From positions 1 through 64,000 of the forward strand of contig NZ_JAJOYT010000016.1 of NCBI RefSeq assembly GCF_021290965.1: DNA of 64,000 nt. The letters run 5' to 3'. Made by a program: the position numbers and the translations under genes. This document shows positions 35,242 to 43,824 of this stretch, in pieces. Each line of letters opens with the position of its first letter. Position 1 is the stretch's first letter. This stretch comes from Rheinheimera faecalis (GTDB lineage Bacteria; Pseudomonadota; Gammaproteobacteria; Enterobacterales; Alteromonadaceae). Below the pieces are notes generated by a model. The model was not told the origin of the DNA. It did no database searches and saw only the letters and a program-made list of their open reading frames with translations.

Positions 35242-35947
35242 CAGCTTGCTCCTGTGGCAACATCAGCTTAAAACCTATGCCGTAGACGGTTTGCAACATG
35301 GCGTCTTTAAAAGGTTTATCCAGTTGCTGGCGCAGCAGGTAAATATGAGCACGCAATGCATCAGAATCCGGTGGCTCGTCACCCCACAGCTGATAACTTA
35401 AGTCAGAGCGGCTGACCAAAGCCGGATAAGCTTCGGCCAACACCACTAAAATACGATAACCCAAAGGATGTAAATCCAGTTGCAGTCCTGCGCGGCTGGC
35501 TTGTTGTTGCGATCTGTCGATCAGTAGTGGCCCAAGTTGCAACTGCGGGTCAACGCTCAATAAATGGCGACGACTTAAAGCCAAACAACGCACTGCCAAT
35601 TCAGCCAGTTCAAACGGCTTCGTCAGATAATCATCAGCACCAGCAGCAAAACCCTGCAACTTATCATCCAGACTGTCCAAAGCCGTTAACATCAACACAG
35701 GCACAGTTTTTAGCCACAACTGGCGCAGCTGTCTACAGAGCTGTCGGCCATCCGTATCAGGCAACATCAAATCCAGCAGCACTAAGTCATAGCTATGCTG
35801 TTTCGCCAGCTGCAAGGCTAAAGCACCAGTAGCCGTATAATCCAGCTGATGCCCTGCTGCGGTCAGATAATCGATGATATTGCAGGCCAGCGCCTGCTGA
35901 TCTTCCACCAGCAGAATACGCAGGCCGGGCTGGCTTTGATTTTTCAA
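35234..35947 (-). CDS. OmpR-family response regulator
   Basis: DNA-binding response regulator of 237 residues. The receiver domain (about 10-120) has phospho-acceptor Asp near 59 in LVLLDLMLPD and the conserved Lys in DDYLTKPFELAEL. The winged-helix OmpR domain covers about 135-232 (HPLGYRILVVLAEAYPALVSRSDLSYQLWG). The apparent start is TTG at 35947, 1 bp after the DJ-1 gene stop and preceded by AAGGGA. It is the partner of the overlapping histidine kinase gene. Confidence 0.93.
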   Translation of the reverse strand: MKNQSQPGLRILLVEDQQALACNIIDYLTAAGHQLDYTATGALALQLAKQHSYDLVLLDLMLPDTDGRQLCRQLRQLWLKTVPVLMLTALDSLDDKLQGFAAGADDYLTKPFELAELAVRCLALSRRHLLSVDPQLQLGPLLIDRSQQQASRAGLQLDLHPLGYRILVVLAEAYPALVSRSDLSYQLWGDEPPDSDALRAHIYLLRQQLDKPFKDAMLQTVYGIGFKLMLPQEQADA

Positions 35948-35948
35948 G

Positions 35949-37082
35949 TTATCCCTTCACTTTACTCAGCAGCTGTTCTGCTGATTTAGAGTCTGGTTGT
36001 TGTTTTAGCACAGCTTTTGCCAGTTCAACAGCGCGAGTTGTATTACCCAGCTGCAATTGGCCTTGTGCCAGAGCCATTAAAAACTGTGGATCGGTAAAGC
36101 TGCCGCTGACTAACTCCATCACCTGCACTGCTTGCTTACGCTCTGGATCTGCTTTGGCAAATTGCAGGTAGTAATAACCCCAAATGGCCATCAGTGGGAT
36201 ATCCACCAGCTTTTCATCCAGCTGTGGCGGGATAGGCTGACCTGCTAAAAACTGCTGAATTAAAGTGACAGCCTGTTCATCTGGAAAAGCCTGACGTTGT
36301 GCAGTTTTCAGTTCCAAATGACTTAACATCGCATCCACCAAAGCCGGAGTAGAAAACGGGTTTTGGCCTGTAATGAGTTTGCCATCCTGCACCACCAAAG
36401 GCAGCATAGGGCCGGTGTGCTGATACAAAGCACCTGCTTTGGTTAAGCCATCCTGCAATAGAAACGGATACAACTGCAGCATCTCTTTAGCAAACATGCT
36501 TTCTTCCTGATTACTAAAACCCGCTACTTTTTTGCCCTGCAGTAATAATGAACCGTCGGGATTTTTCACATGAAGTAAAGCCGCAGGACCATGACAAACC
36601 GCAGCTATGATTTTCTGCTGTGCCGCCATATCTGCCAGCAGTTGCTGTAAAGGCTGGTGATCAGCCAAATCAAACATAGCGCCTTTGCCACCCAGCACCA
36701 GCACAGCCTGATAGTTCTTGGCCTGGATGTCGCTGAGCTTTTTGCTGTTGGCAAGTAAACGCATAGCCTCGGGGCTGGCTAATACTGCAGCGTTATAAGG
36801 CTTAGCCTTGTTGTATTCACCCACTTCCACTTTACCGCCTTTGGGGCTGGCCAATTCAAGCTGAACTTGTGGGCTGAGCAACTGATAAGCCATGGAGTAC
36901 TCATCAAACTCCATGCCTGGCTTTGTTGGGTCGTCGGCCACGCCATAACTGCTGGCGACTAATAATACCTTGGGTTTATCAGCAGGTTCTTCAGCTTGAG
37001 CCATGCCGAACAGTGACAAAGCGGCCAGCAGCATAAGACCGGCCTTTTTAAAGCCAGCTTTTTTAAAGAGTGTTGATTTCAT
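35949..37082 (-). CDS. Exported DJ-1/PfpI-family protein with C-terminal TPR-like extension
   Basis: 377-residue protein with a Sec signal (after a duplicated FKKAG; GLMLLAALSLFGMAQAEE). The DJ-1/PfpI domain covers about 37-250: the nucleophile elbow AAVCHGPAALL has Cys 163 and His 164, and an Hsp31-like acid is plausible in FDEYSMAYQLL. Residues about 290-377 look like tetratricopeptide helices (DPQFLMALAQGQLQLGNTTRAVELAKAVLKQQPDSKSAEQLL). The domain mix and export are unusual. It is the first gene of an operon with the two-component system (1-bp gap). RBS GGAG precedes the ATG. A stress-protective role (glyoxalase, chaperone or deglycase type) is possible but unproven. Confidence 0.83.
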   Translation of the reverse strand: MKSTLFKKAGFKKAGLMLLAALSLFGMAQAEEPADKPKVLLVASSYGVADDPTKPGMEFDEYSMAYQLLSPQVQLELASPKGGKVEVGEYNKAKPYNAAVLASPEAMRLLANSKKLSDIQAKNYQAVLVLGGKGAMFDLADHQPLQQLLADMAAQQKIIAAVCHGPAALLHVKNPDGSLLLQGKKVAGFSNQEESMFAKEMLQLYPFLLQDGLTKAGALYQHTGPMLPLVVQDGKLITGQNPFSTPALVDAMLSHLELKTAQRQAFPDEQAVTLIQQFLAGQPIPPQLDEKLVDIPLMAIWGYYYLQFAKADPERKQAVQVMELVSGSFTDPQFLMALAQGQLQLGNTTRAVELAKAVLKQQPDSKSAEQLLSKVKG

Positions 37083-37278
37083 CTTTTGTTACTCCATGTT
37101 CAGGATTCGCCTGCAGAGTGACAAAACAAAAGTGAAAAGGGCGTGAAAGACGGCCAATCCTTCTACAAGCCATACTGAATTTTTCATCAACACTGGCATT
37201 CACCAGAAACGGGACTAGCATTGATTTGGTCTTCAATATCAATAGCAACTATCAAAAAACAGATAAAGGAACCACAGC

Positions 37279-38055
37279 ATGAATCGTTATTCTTTAATTG
37301 TTTTCAGTACTTTATTACTACTAAGCGGTTGTAGCCAGATAGCGGCAAATTATCGGGTTGATCCTGTATTAAAACCTGTCGGCTCCCTCAAACCTTACAT
37401 CAAGTTTAACGTTGATACAGGTGAAGCTTATGCCGAAATCAATACCGAAAGTTTTCAGGAGGTTTTAGCTGCAGCAAACACCAAAGAAAAAAAAGAAGCG
37501 CTGGCTTTTGAACTGATGAGCTTGTCTGATGAAAGTTGCGAGCGGCACAAATCACTGATTATTTCTAATGCTAATACCTGGAATATCAGTACAGGCACAG
37601 TCACCAATGTGTTGGCCGGATTGGGAACTGTAGTGGGCGGCGAAAGTGCCAAAGCGGCATTATCAGCAGGTGCAGCCTTATCAAATTCCAGCCGATCTTT
37701 AGTCAACGAACAAATTTATGCCAACGCTTTGGCCACAACCATACTGCGCTCTATTGAGCTGAAAAGAAGTGAAGTAAAAAAGCAGATTTATAACGGTTTA
37801 GCAGCTAACCAGCAAAGCAGCTACAGCGCATACCAAATGCTATACGACATAGATTATTACCATCAACAATGCTCCTTTATGGTCGGCATGGTAGAAATAA
37901 CCAAAGCACTGGAAAACCGTAAACCGACTCAGTCCGACATTAAAGAGCAGATAAAATTTGTTGAGCAACAGTTAAAAAGTCCCAACAGCAATACTGAAGT
38001 GCTGAAAGGCGAGCTGGAAAAACTGCAGCTTGAGTATAAAAATGCTACTCAGTAG
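37279..38055 (+). CDS. Unrecognised lipoprotein, 258 aa
   Basis: I do not recognise the family. The signal peptide ends in lipobox LLSGC, followed by Ser, so outer-membrane localisation is likely. The centre (about 105-145) is rich in Gly, Ala and Ser (TGTVTNVLAGLGTVVGGESAKAAL split over residues) and could be an amphipathic or membrane-inserting hairpin. The C-terminal 70 residues are charged and helical, probably coiled coil (KEQIKFVEQQLK, LKGELEKLQLEYK). RBS AAGGA precedes the ATG. It is divergent from the DJ-1 operon and convergent with an amidohydrolase, and a terminator follows. Confidence 0.7.
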   Translation: MNRYSLIVFSTLLLLSGCSQIAANYRVDPVLKPVGSLKPYIKFNVDTGEAYAEINTESFQEVLAAANTKEKKEALAFELMSLSDESCERHKSLIISNANTWNISTGTVTNVLAGLGTVVGGESAKAALSAGAALSNSSRSLVNEQIYANALATTILRSIELKRSEVKKQIYNGLAANQQSSYSAYQMLYDIDYYHQQCSFMVGMVEITKALENRKPTQSDIKEQIKFVEQQLKSPNSNTEVLKGELEKLQLEYKNATQ

Positions 38056-38078
38056 CACGCTGATGGTCGTACCGAATA

Positions 38079-38099
38079 AGGCCGGATTAACTCCGGCCT
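38079..38099. terminator. Terminator between lipoprotein and amidohydrolase genes
   Basis: AGGCCGGA and TCCGGCCT form an 8-bp stem around a TTAAC loop between convergent genes. The T tract is weak on both sides. Confidence 0.6.
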
Positions 38100-38105
38100 C
38101 AGCCA

Positions 38106-39548
38106 TTAACCCGCTTTTTGTTCCAGCTCAAGCTTACGTTGTTCGGCTTGCTGTAACAGCTGATCCAATGTGGCGCGGTTATACACTTTGCCCTGATATA
38201 ACAGAGTTTCAATACTGCGGCTGGCTTTGATATCCAGCAGCGGGTTTTGATTCAGCAACACTAAGTCTGCTTTTTTCCCCACAGCTATGCTGCCGTAGTC
38301 TTGGTCCTGATGCATAAAACGCGCACCATTGATGGTGGCCGTCTGCAGAATTTGTGCTGGCGTTAAACCTGCCTGCTGAAACAGTTCCAGTTCGTCATGT
38401 AATGCCTGAGCCGGATACACATAAGTGTTCAGCGCCGCCGAGTCACTGCCGGCCAGCAAGGTCACTCCGGCTTGAAGCAGATAAGGTAGCTGGCTGGCGA
38501 TCAGCTGCTCTTTGTCTTTACGCTGTTGTTGCTGTTCCGGCGTTTCGTTGGCCATACGGTCGATACGCCATTGATAGTTAGAGGTAAAATCTTTAGTCAG
38601 ATACTTTAAAAATTCATCATGACTATGGTCTGTGTCATGTAAATGCGCCAGTTGTCGCCCGCCAATTAAAGTAGGGGTCACAGCAACATTCAGCTGTTTT
38701 AACATGCGGTAGCCTTGTAGCGCCTGCTGCAGGTTAAAGCCTGTTTTGTAGTGTTCTGCTGCCTGTTGATTCGTCATTGTTCCGGCACGCACCTGTGCAG
38801 CCACAGCAGCTTCGTCTGCAAAACCAAGGCGTAGCAGATAAGAGGCATGTTCAAGGCTAGATAAACCCGCCTCGGATAGTTGCGCAATACTGGTGCCATA
38901 AGGCACATGGCTGGACACTAACAAACCACGTTTTTTTGCTTCTTTAATAGTCGCCAGATATAAATCAGGTTGCAGGGTATTTTCAGTGATCTTGATAAAG
39001 TCGACCTGCATCTGCTGCAACTTATCCATACCAGCGAGCATATCGGCTTCGCTGCCTATTTCTAAGTCGCCATCCCACAACGAATTGATGCCTTCAAACT
39101 TTTGGCCAGCCGTGAAAATTTTAGGCCCAAGTAGCTTTTGCTGATTCACCTGCTCACGCCAATTCAGCACTACAGGAGCCAGATTACTGGCAGCCTCTCG
39201 CACGCCGGTAATGCCATAAGCCAGATAAACAGGTAATAACAGCGCGTTATCTTCCACTAAATCACGGCCTTCAAAATGCACATGCATATCCCATAAACCC
39301 GGAATTAAATAGCGGCCACCACCATCCAGTTGCTGCGCTTGTGGGTAATCACTTAACTGAGCTTCGGGCAAAATCGCCTGAATACGGTCTTGTTTGATCA
39401 CCAGCAGTTGATCCTGCACCAACTGACCTGTGGTCACATCCACCAACTGAACATTATGCAAAACCAGCAGAGGCTCATTCACTTTAGGGGTGCAACTGAA
39501 TAAAGCAACAGCAGCAGTGGCAATCAACGAAAGGCGAATTAATTTCAT
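38106..39548 (-). CDS. Lipoprotein amidohydrolase
   Basis: Metal-dependent hydrolase of 480 residues, exported as a lipoprotein (signal MKLIRLSLIATAAVALFSC). Metal-site segments are GLWDMHVHFEG (HxH), DFIKITENTL (bridging Lys), SSHVPYG, LEHASYLL and LLAGSDSAAL (Asp). Its C-terminal half is clearly related to the amidohydrolase at 32323 (QQAGLTP...QTATIN, then SIAVGKKADLVLLNQNPLLD), so the two are paralogues. Start 39548 is preferred over one 14 codons upstream because the signal peptide begins there. The substrate is unknown. Confidence 0.86.
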   Translation of the reverse strand: MKLIRLSLIATAAVALFSCTPKVNEPLLVLHNVQLVDVTTGQLVQDQLLVIKQDRIQAILPEAQLSDYPQAQQLDGGGRYLIPGLWDMHVHFEGRDLVEDNALLLPVYLAYGITGVREAASNLAPVVLNWREQVNQQKLLGPKIFTAGQKFEGINSLWDGDLEIGSEADMLAGMDKLQQMQVDFIKITENTLQPDLYLATIKEAKKRGLLVSSHVPYGTSIAQLSEAGLSSLEHASYLLRLGFADEAAVAAQVRAGTMTNQQAAEHYKTGFNLQQALQGYRMLKQLNVAVTPTLIGGRQLAHLHDTDHSHDEFLKYLTKDFTSNYQWRIDRMANETPEQQQQRKDKEQLIASQLPYLLQAGVTLLAGSDSAALNTYVYPAQALHDELELFQQAGLTPAQILQTATINGARFMHQDQDYGSIAVGKKADLVLLNQNPLLDIKASRSIETLLYQGKVYNRATLDQLLQQAEQRKLELEQKAG

Positions 39549-39813
39549 CACAAACTCACAACAAATAATGATGACTTTATAGTGCCGCAATACTGCGGCT
39601 TAAGGCCAGATCGTCAAACGCGGCAATAACTACGCTGGTCTTATTACTGTCTAGTGTCCGCTTGTGCTGGATCAAAGACCAATCAGATAAAAGGCGTAGC
39701 ATGAGGGACAGAGCACAGACAGCACTACTGTAACAAAGCAACATAAAGCTGTACTGCCTGCGCCGGAGCATGTTTTACCGGCACAGCACACAATAAAACA
39801 ACGGGGAAAAACT

Positions 39814-40062
39814 ATGCCAGAAAAACACGATTTACATTCTGAATTTCCAGAATTTAAAGAACAAATTCATCAGTTAAAACAGCACAATAACCACTTTGCA
39901 GTGCTGTTTAGCCGCTACCATGAAATTGACCACGAAATACACCGCATTGAGCAAGGCGCGGAAGTATGCAGCGACGATTATCTGGAGCAGCAAAAAGTAC
40001 AACGTTTGCATTTAAAAGATGATTTATTCAGCATGCTAAAAGCTGCTGAGACTACTGTTTAA
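39814..40062 (+). CDS. YdcH/DUF465-family small protein
   Basis: Cytoplasmic 82-residue helical protein of the DUF465 (YdcH) family: HDLHSEFPEFKEQIHQLK at the N terminus, HEIDHEIHRIEQG in the middle and a charged C-terminal helix. It is predicted to form a helical hairpin or coiled coil. RBS GGGGAA precedes the ATG and a terminator follows 18 bp after the stop, so it is a single-gene unit. The function is not known. Confidence 0.88.
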   Translation: MPEKHDLHSEFPEFKEQIHQLKQHNNHFAVLFSRYHEIDHEIHRIEQGAEVCSDDYLEQQKVQRLHLKDDLFSMLKAAETTV

Positions 40063-40080
40063 CCGCTCTGATACCAATAG

Positions 40081-40106
40081 AACGGGCCTGTGCTGGCCCG
40101 TTTTCT
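40081..40106 (+). terminator. Terminator after ydcH-like gene
   Basis: AACGGGCC-TGTGCT-GGCCCGTT is an 8-bp perfect stem followed by TTC. Confidence 0.85.
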
Positions 40107-40247
40107 TATGGTTGCACAGTCCTCTTCACCGAACAAAAACCTCCGACTTTGAAACACTTAGGGAAACAGTGTTATTACTTTGAGCCAGGCTGTGTTTTGC
40201 CATAAAAGCTTTACCATAGCGCTAACCCGAAGCAGTGGATCACGGCG

Positions 40248-40868
40248 ATGCAGCAGTGGTGGTTATTTTTTAGTATTGCGTTGGTCACAACCTTTTCGCC
40301 TGGCCCTGCCGTATTGTTTGCCGTCAGTAATGCCTTGGGCATGGGCGCACGCACAGCCGTCTTTGGCTCTTTGGGCAATGTACTGGGCTTAAGCTTATTG
40401 TCTTTGCTGGCTTTTGTTGGTTTGGGTGTGGTGCTTGCGACTTCTCCGTTAGCATTTTTAACACTGAAAATAGCCGGGGCCGGTTATCTGGTCTATCTGG
40501 CGTTACAGCAATGGCAGCAGAGCCGGCAAATCAAAAACCTACAGGCTGGTGCACCGCAAAAACGTCGGCAAATATTCCGTCAGGGTTTTGTGGTGGCCAT
40601 CACCAACCCCAAAGCTATTTTGTTTTTCTCCGCTTTATTTCCGCAGTTTATTCAACCCGATCAGGCTGCATGGCCGCAGTTTAGCTTGCTGACCGCTACT
40701 TTTATTCTCTGTTCTTTGATTTCGCATGGCAGTTATTTACTGCTGGCGCATAAGCTTCAACCTTACCTGCAACAAGCTAAACCGGCACGCTGGCTGAACC
40801 GGATCAGCGCTTTGTTATTGCTACTGATTGGCGTCAGTTTGTTATGGACTGAAAGCAGCCACTGGTAA
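40248..40868 (+). CDS. LysE/RhtB-family amino acid exporter
   Basis: Inner-membrane exporter of 206 residues with about six hydrophobic helices. The family signature is TTFSPGPAVLFAVSNALGMG, with GAGYLVYLALQQW and FVVAITNPKAILFFSALFPQF later. Members export amino acids such as threonine, homoserine or lysine; the substrate here is not readable. It begins with an ATG preceded by GGATCACGG and is a single gene between the ydcH-like gene and the arabinofuranosidase. Confidence 0.92.
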   Translation: MQQWWLFFSIALVTTFSPGPAVLFAVSNALGMGARTAVFGSLGNVLGLSLLSLLAFVGLGVVLATSPLAFLTLKIAGAGYLVYLALQQWQQSRQIKNLQAGAPQKRRQIFRQGFVVAITNPKAILFFSALFPQFIQPDQAAWPQFSLLTATFILCSLISHGSYLLLAHKLQPYLQQAKPARWLNRISALLLLLIGVSLLWTESSHW

Positions 40869-40930
40869 AAAGCCACGTTATGTTTTTTCACAAAGCGACT
40901 TCATCTTTTTCCTTTGCAAAGGGTTAATCG

Positions 40931-40959
40931 TTGTATTGTCCTACAATAGGATGTATAAA
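40931..40959 (+). promoter_or_regulatory. Promoter with overlapping palindromic operator upstream of GH51 gene
   Basis: TTGTAT (40931-40936) and TATAAA (40954-40959) are separated by exactly 17 bp, a good sigma-70 promoter. The palindrome TTGTA-TTGTCC-TACAA (40931-40946) covers the -35 box, so a repressor there would block the promoter. A sugar-responsive GntR- or LacI-type repressor is a reasonable guess; no such gene is adjacent. Confidence 0.65.
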
Positions 40960-41021
40960 AAACCCTCACCACCCAACCGACAGCACAAATCAAACTCCAT
41001 ACAAATCAACAGGAGAACTCG

Positions 41022-42563
41022 ATGCGAGTTATAAAACCACTATTGCTGGCCCTTGGTTTTGGCCTGAGCGCTACAGCTCTGGCCGCCACACAAATTCAGC
41101 TCGATAGCAGTGCCAAAGGTGCTGTGATCAATAAAAATATCTATGGTCAGTTTGCCGAACATTTAGGCCGTGGCATTTATGAAGGCCTTTGGGTAGGCCC
41201 GGATTCTAAAATTGCCAATACCAAAGGCTTTCGTAACGACGTTTTAGCCGCGTTAAAAGACTTACATGTACCTTTGATCCGTTGGCCAGGCGGTTGTTTT
41301 GCCGACGAATACCATTGGCGTGATGGCGTAGGCCCACGAGATAAAAGACCAGTCAAATTAAACACCAACTGGGGCGGCGTCGAAGAAGATAACGCTGTCG
41401 GCACTCATGAGTTTTTTGACCTGGTGGAATTGCTGGGCGCCGAAGCTTACGTCAATGGTAACCTCGGCACAGGCACACCACAGGAAATGGCTGAATGGCT
41501 GGAGTATATGACGGCCGAAGGCAAATCCACTTTAGCCGAATTACGCCGTAAAAATGGCCGCGATAAGCCATTTAAAGTGCATTATTTTGGTGTAGGCAAT
41601 GAAGCCTGGGGTTGCGGCGGCAACATGTCGGTGGAGTACTACACCAATTTGTATAAGCATTACACCACCTTCCTGAAAACTCCGGCCAACAATACGCCAA
41701 AATGGATAGCCAGCGGCAGCCACAGTGAAGACACCTCCTGGGCTGACTATATGACAGCCAATATCAAACAAAAAATGGATGCTGTCAGTTTCCACTACTA
41801 CACCCTGCCCACAGGTAAATGGGATGTGAAAGGCGCGGCGCTGCAATTCCCGGAAAGCGAGTGGATCAGCACCATGCAGCGCACCCTGGCAATGGACGGT
41901 TTTATCACCAATAACAAAAAGGTGATGGATAAACATGATCCTGAGAAAAAAGTCGGCTTTTATGTCGATGAATGGGGCACCTGGTTCGACGTGGAAAAAG
42001 GCGAGAACCCGGGCTTTTTGTATCAACAAAACAGCTTAAGAGACGCCATAGTGGCGGCACTGAACTTCAATATTTTCCATAAGCATGCCGACCGGGTGCA
42101 TATGACCAATATTGCGCAGATGGTGAACGTATTACAGGCCATGATACTGACGGATAAGGAAAAAATGATCCTGACGCCTACCTATCATGCTTTTAAAATG
42201 TATGTGCCGTTTCAGGACGCAACAGCCTTACCGCTGAAGCTGAGTAATGTACCGGATTACAAACTGGGTGAGGTGTCAGTACCAGCAATTAGCGCCACAG
42301 CAGCCAAAGCTAAAGATGGTTCTGTCTATCTGGCGCTGGTGAATGCCAATCCAAATAAAGCGGAAACAGCGGAGATCAACCTGGATGGTATTACGATTAA
42401 TAGCGTATCAGGCCAGTTATTAACTGCTGAAGCTATGGATACCCACAATACCTTTGCTAAACCAGAAGCCATCAAGCCAACAGCCTTCAGCGCCAAAGGT
42501 AAAAACGGCAAACTAAGCCTGGAACTGCCTGCGAAGTCTATAGTGGTGGTAAAAGTACAATAA
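41022..42563 (+). CDS. Secreted GH51 alpha-L-arabinofuranosidase
   Basis: Retaining alpha-L-arabinofuranosidase (EC 3.2.1.55) of 513 residues, exported (MRVIKPLLLALGFGLSATALAA). IYGQFAEHLGRGIYEGLWVG and RWPGGCFADEYHWRDG are family-typical. The acid/base Glu is in GVGNEAWGCG and the nucleophile Glu in YVDEWGTWF. The C-terminal beta-sandwich covers about 390-513. RBS AGGAG precedes the ATG. It stands alone behind an operator-overlapped promoter and would remove arabinose from arabinoxylan or arabinan, complementing the xylan locus at 0-14 kb. Confidence 0.95.
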   Translation: MRVIKPLLLALGFGLSATALAATQIQLDSSAKGAVINKNIYGQFAEHLGRGIYEGLWVGPDSKIANTKGFRNDVLAALKDLHVPLIRWPGGCFADEYHWRDGVGPRDKRPVKLNTNWGGVEEDNAVGTHEFFDLVELLGAEAYVNGNLGTGTPQEMAEWLEYMTAEGKSTLAELRRKNGRDKPFKVHYFGVGNEAWGCGGNMSVEYYTNLYKHYTTFLKTPANNTPKWIASGSHSEDTSWADYMTANIKQKMDAVSFHYYTLPTGKWDVKGAALQFPESEWISTMQRTLAMDGFITNNKKVMDKHDPEKKVGFYVDEWGTWFDVEKGENPGFLYQQNSLRDAIVAALNFNIFHKHADRVHMTNIAQMVNVLQAMILTDKEKMILTPTYHAFKMYVPFQDATALPLKLSNVPDYKLGEVSVPAISATAAKAKDGSVYLALVNANPNKAETAEINLDGITINSVSGQLLTAEAMDTHNTFAKPEAIKPTAFSAKGKNGKLSLELPAKSIVVVKVQ

Positions 42564-42587
42564 GCTGAGGGGTCAGTCACAGCAATC

Positions 42588-42615
42588 AAAAGGGCAATTC
42601 AGTTTGCCCTTTTTT
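42588..42615. terminator. Bidirectional terminator after GH51 gene
   Basis: AAAGGGCAA and TTTGCCCTTT form a stem followed by a T run. It lies between convergent genes. Confidence 0.85.
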
Positions 42616-42626
42616 ATATGCCAGAG

Positions 42627-43124
42627 CTACCGCAGAAAAGAAAAACCTTCCGGATACTGATGCCAACCATCAAAATCACCTTTAGTTAAAGGCACTTGCT
42701 GAGCCCGGGCTATGGCGTACACCATGCCGTAGTGAAAGTAAAAATTCGGCAAAGCATAGAGATACAAAAACTGCTCCCCTGTTAGTTCCAGCTCTGCAAA
42801 ACCAGCGGTAGTTTCAATACGCTTTTGCTGCCAACCAACAAAATCATGAGGCTGAAGCGACTGTAAGAACTCTACGGTTAAATGGATTTGCTGCTCTAGA
42901 TCAGCCCAGCTTGGTTTGGGCTTGCCGAAAATTGGTTTTTCCTTATCAGCCAATGGACTACAAGCACGCAACGAAAAACAAATAGCGGTTTGCGCCTGCT
43001 GCCATAACGGAAATTGTTCAGCTGTTAAAGCCGCATCCAGCAAAGCAGCATCATGCTGCTGAATTTTCTGCAACGACAAAGCCAACTGGCGCAAAGGATG
43101 AATAAAAAGCACATTGGGTAACAT
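42627..43124 (-). CDS. DUF1993-family protein
   Basis: 165-residue soluble helical protein matching DUF1993 (DinB-like four-helix fold): QKIQQHDAALLDAALTAEQF at the N terminus, AQTAICFSLRACSPLAD, and the conserved C-terminal LYALPNFYFHYGMVYAIARAQ split across residues. Start 43124 is preferred because AAGGA lies upstream; the frame extends six codons further. DinB-like proteins often bind a metal ion and use a small thiol, but no activity can be assigned here. Confidence 0.82.
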   Translation of the reverse strand: MLPNVLFIHPLRQLALSLQKIQQHDAALLDAALTAEQFPLWQQAQTAICFSLRACSPLADKEKPIFGKPKPSWADLEQQIHLTVEFLQSLQPHDFVGWQQKRIETTAGFAELELTGEQFLYLYALPNFYFHYGMVYAIARAQQVPLTKGDFDGWHQYPEGFSFLR

Positions 43125-43424
43125 AGAGTTGTCCTTTCTCAATGCTAAAAGTCTTGGAGTAAATTACGGAGCAAACCTTTATTTAGGGTCAACCGCCAAC
43201 ACCTGCAGCATAACGCCAAAATGGGTTTATTACATCCCGCTAATGTTGATGGTATCGATATATTTGGATCTACACAAATACCCTAAGGCGATCATACAGG
43301 TCGCCCCTACAGCACTATCCCAAACAAATATCTCACCACCGCGACAAATGTCGCAGATTTTGCTTGACCTTAATGTGACATTTGTCGCACTCTAAAAGCA
43401 TAGTGAAATCACAGACTCAATTTT
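43125..43424. promoter_or_regulatory. Intergenic region with twin BlaI-type operators
   Basis: Two palindromes precede the BlaI-like gene: GCGACAAATGTCGC at 43341-43354 and GACATTTGTC (flanked by GT and GC) at 43377-43386, with centres 34 bp apart. Both contain the ACA-NN-TGT core of BlaI/MecI operators. The region also holds a fragment of the GTAGGGGCG repeat (TCGCCCCTAC at 43301-43310). A 93-codon open frame here is judged spurious. Confidence 0.75.
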
Positions 43425-43823
43425 ATGCACCAACCTACTGCTCCTGAGCTGGAAATTCTGAAATTACTTTGGTTAAAACAACCTCTTACTGCGCGTGAAT
43501 TGCATGACGAGCTGGAGTCTGTATTGGGCTGGGGTTACTCCTCTACCCGCAAAACTCTGGAGCGTATGGGCGAAAAAGGTTTTGTCGCTTGTGAAACTTT
43601 GGGTAATAAAAACAGCTACAAAGCACTACTGGATAAAATGCCGACGCTGGCGGCTTTTGCGCAGGATTTTGCCCGCAGAGTATTTGAATTGAATGGCCCT
43701 TTGCCAGTGGCCATGTTTGCCAACAGCAAGCTGGTGAATGCAGATGAAATGGCTGATTTGGAAAAACTGCTGGCTGATTTAGCGCAGCAGCAAAAGGCTC
43801 CAATCAACAATGGGGAGGCTTAA
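43425..43823 (+). CDS. BlaI/MecI/CopY-family repressor
   Basis: Winged-helix repressor of 132 residues of the penicillinase-repressor family: LEILKLLWLKQPLTARELHDELE, then the recognition helix region GWGYSSTRKTLERMGEKGFVAC, and a C-terminal dimerisation helix pair. Such repressors are inactivated by cleavage after a BlaR1/MecR1-type M56 protease is activated. Here an M56 gene follows after a 1-bp gap. The twin palindromic operators upstream imply autoregulation of the whole cassette. Confidence 0.92.
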   Translation: MHQPTAPELEILKLLWLKQPLTARELHDELESVLGWGYSSTRKTLERMGEKGFVACETLGNKNSYKALLDKMPTLAAFAQDFARRVFELNGPLPVAMFANSKLVNADEMADLEKLLADLAQQQKAPINNGEA

Positions 43824-43824
43824 G

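Noticed and set aside
43114-43395. 93-codon plus-strand open frame between the DUF1993 and BlaI-like genes
   Set aside because: It overlaps the start and ribosome-binding site of the opposite-strand gene, runs through a repeat fragment and both BlaI-type operators, and has no recognisable protein pattern.
43364-43396. TTGACC ... TCTAAA as the BlaI-like gene promoter
   Set aside because: The spacer would be 21 bp, too long for a sigma-70 promoter; the true promoter was not fixed.
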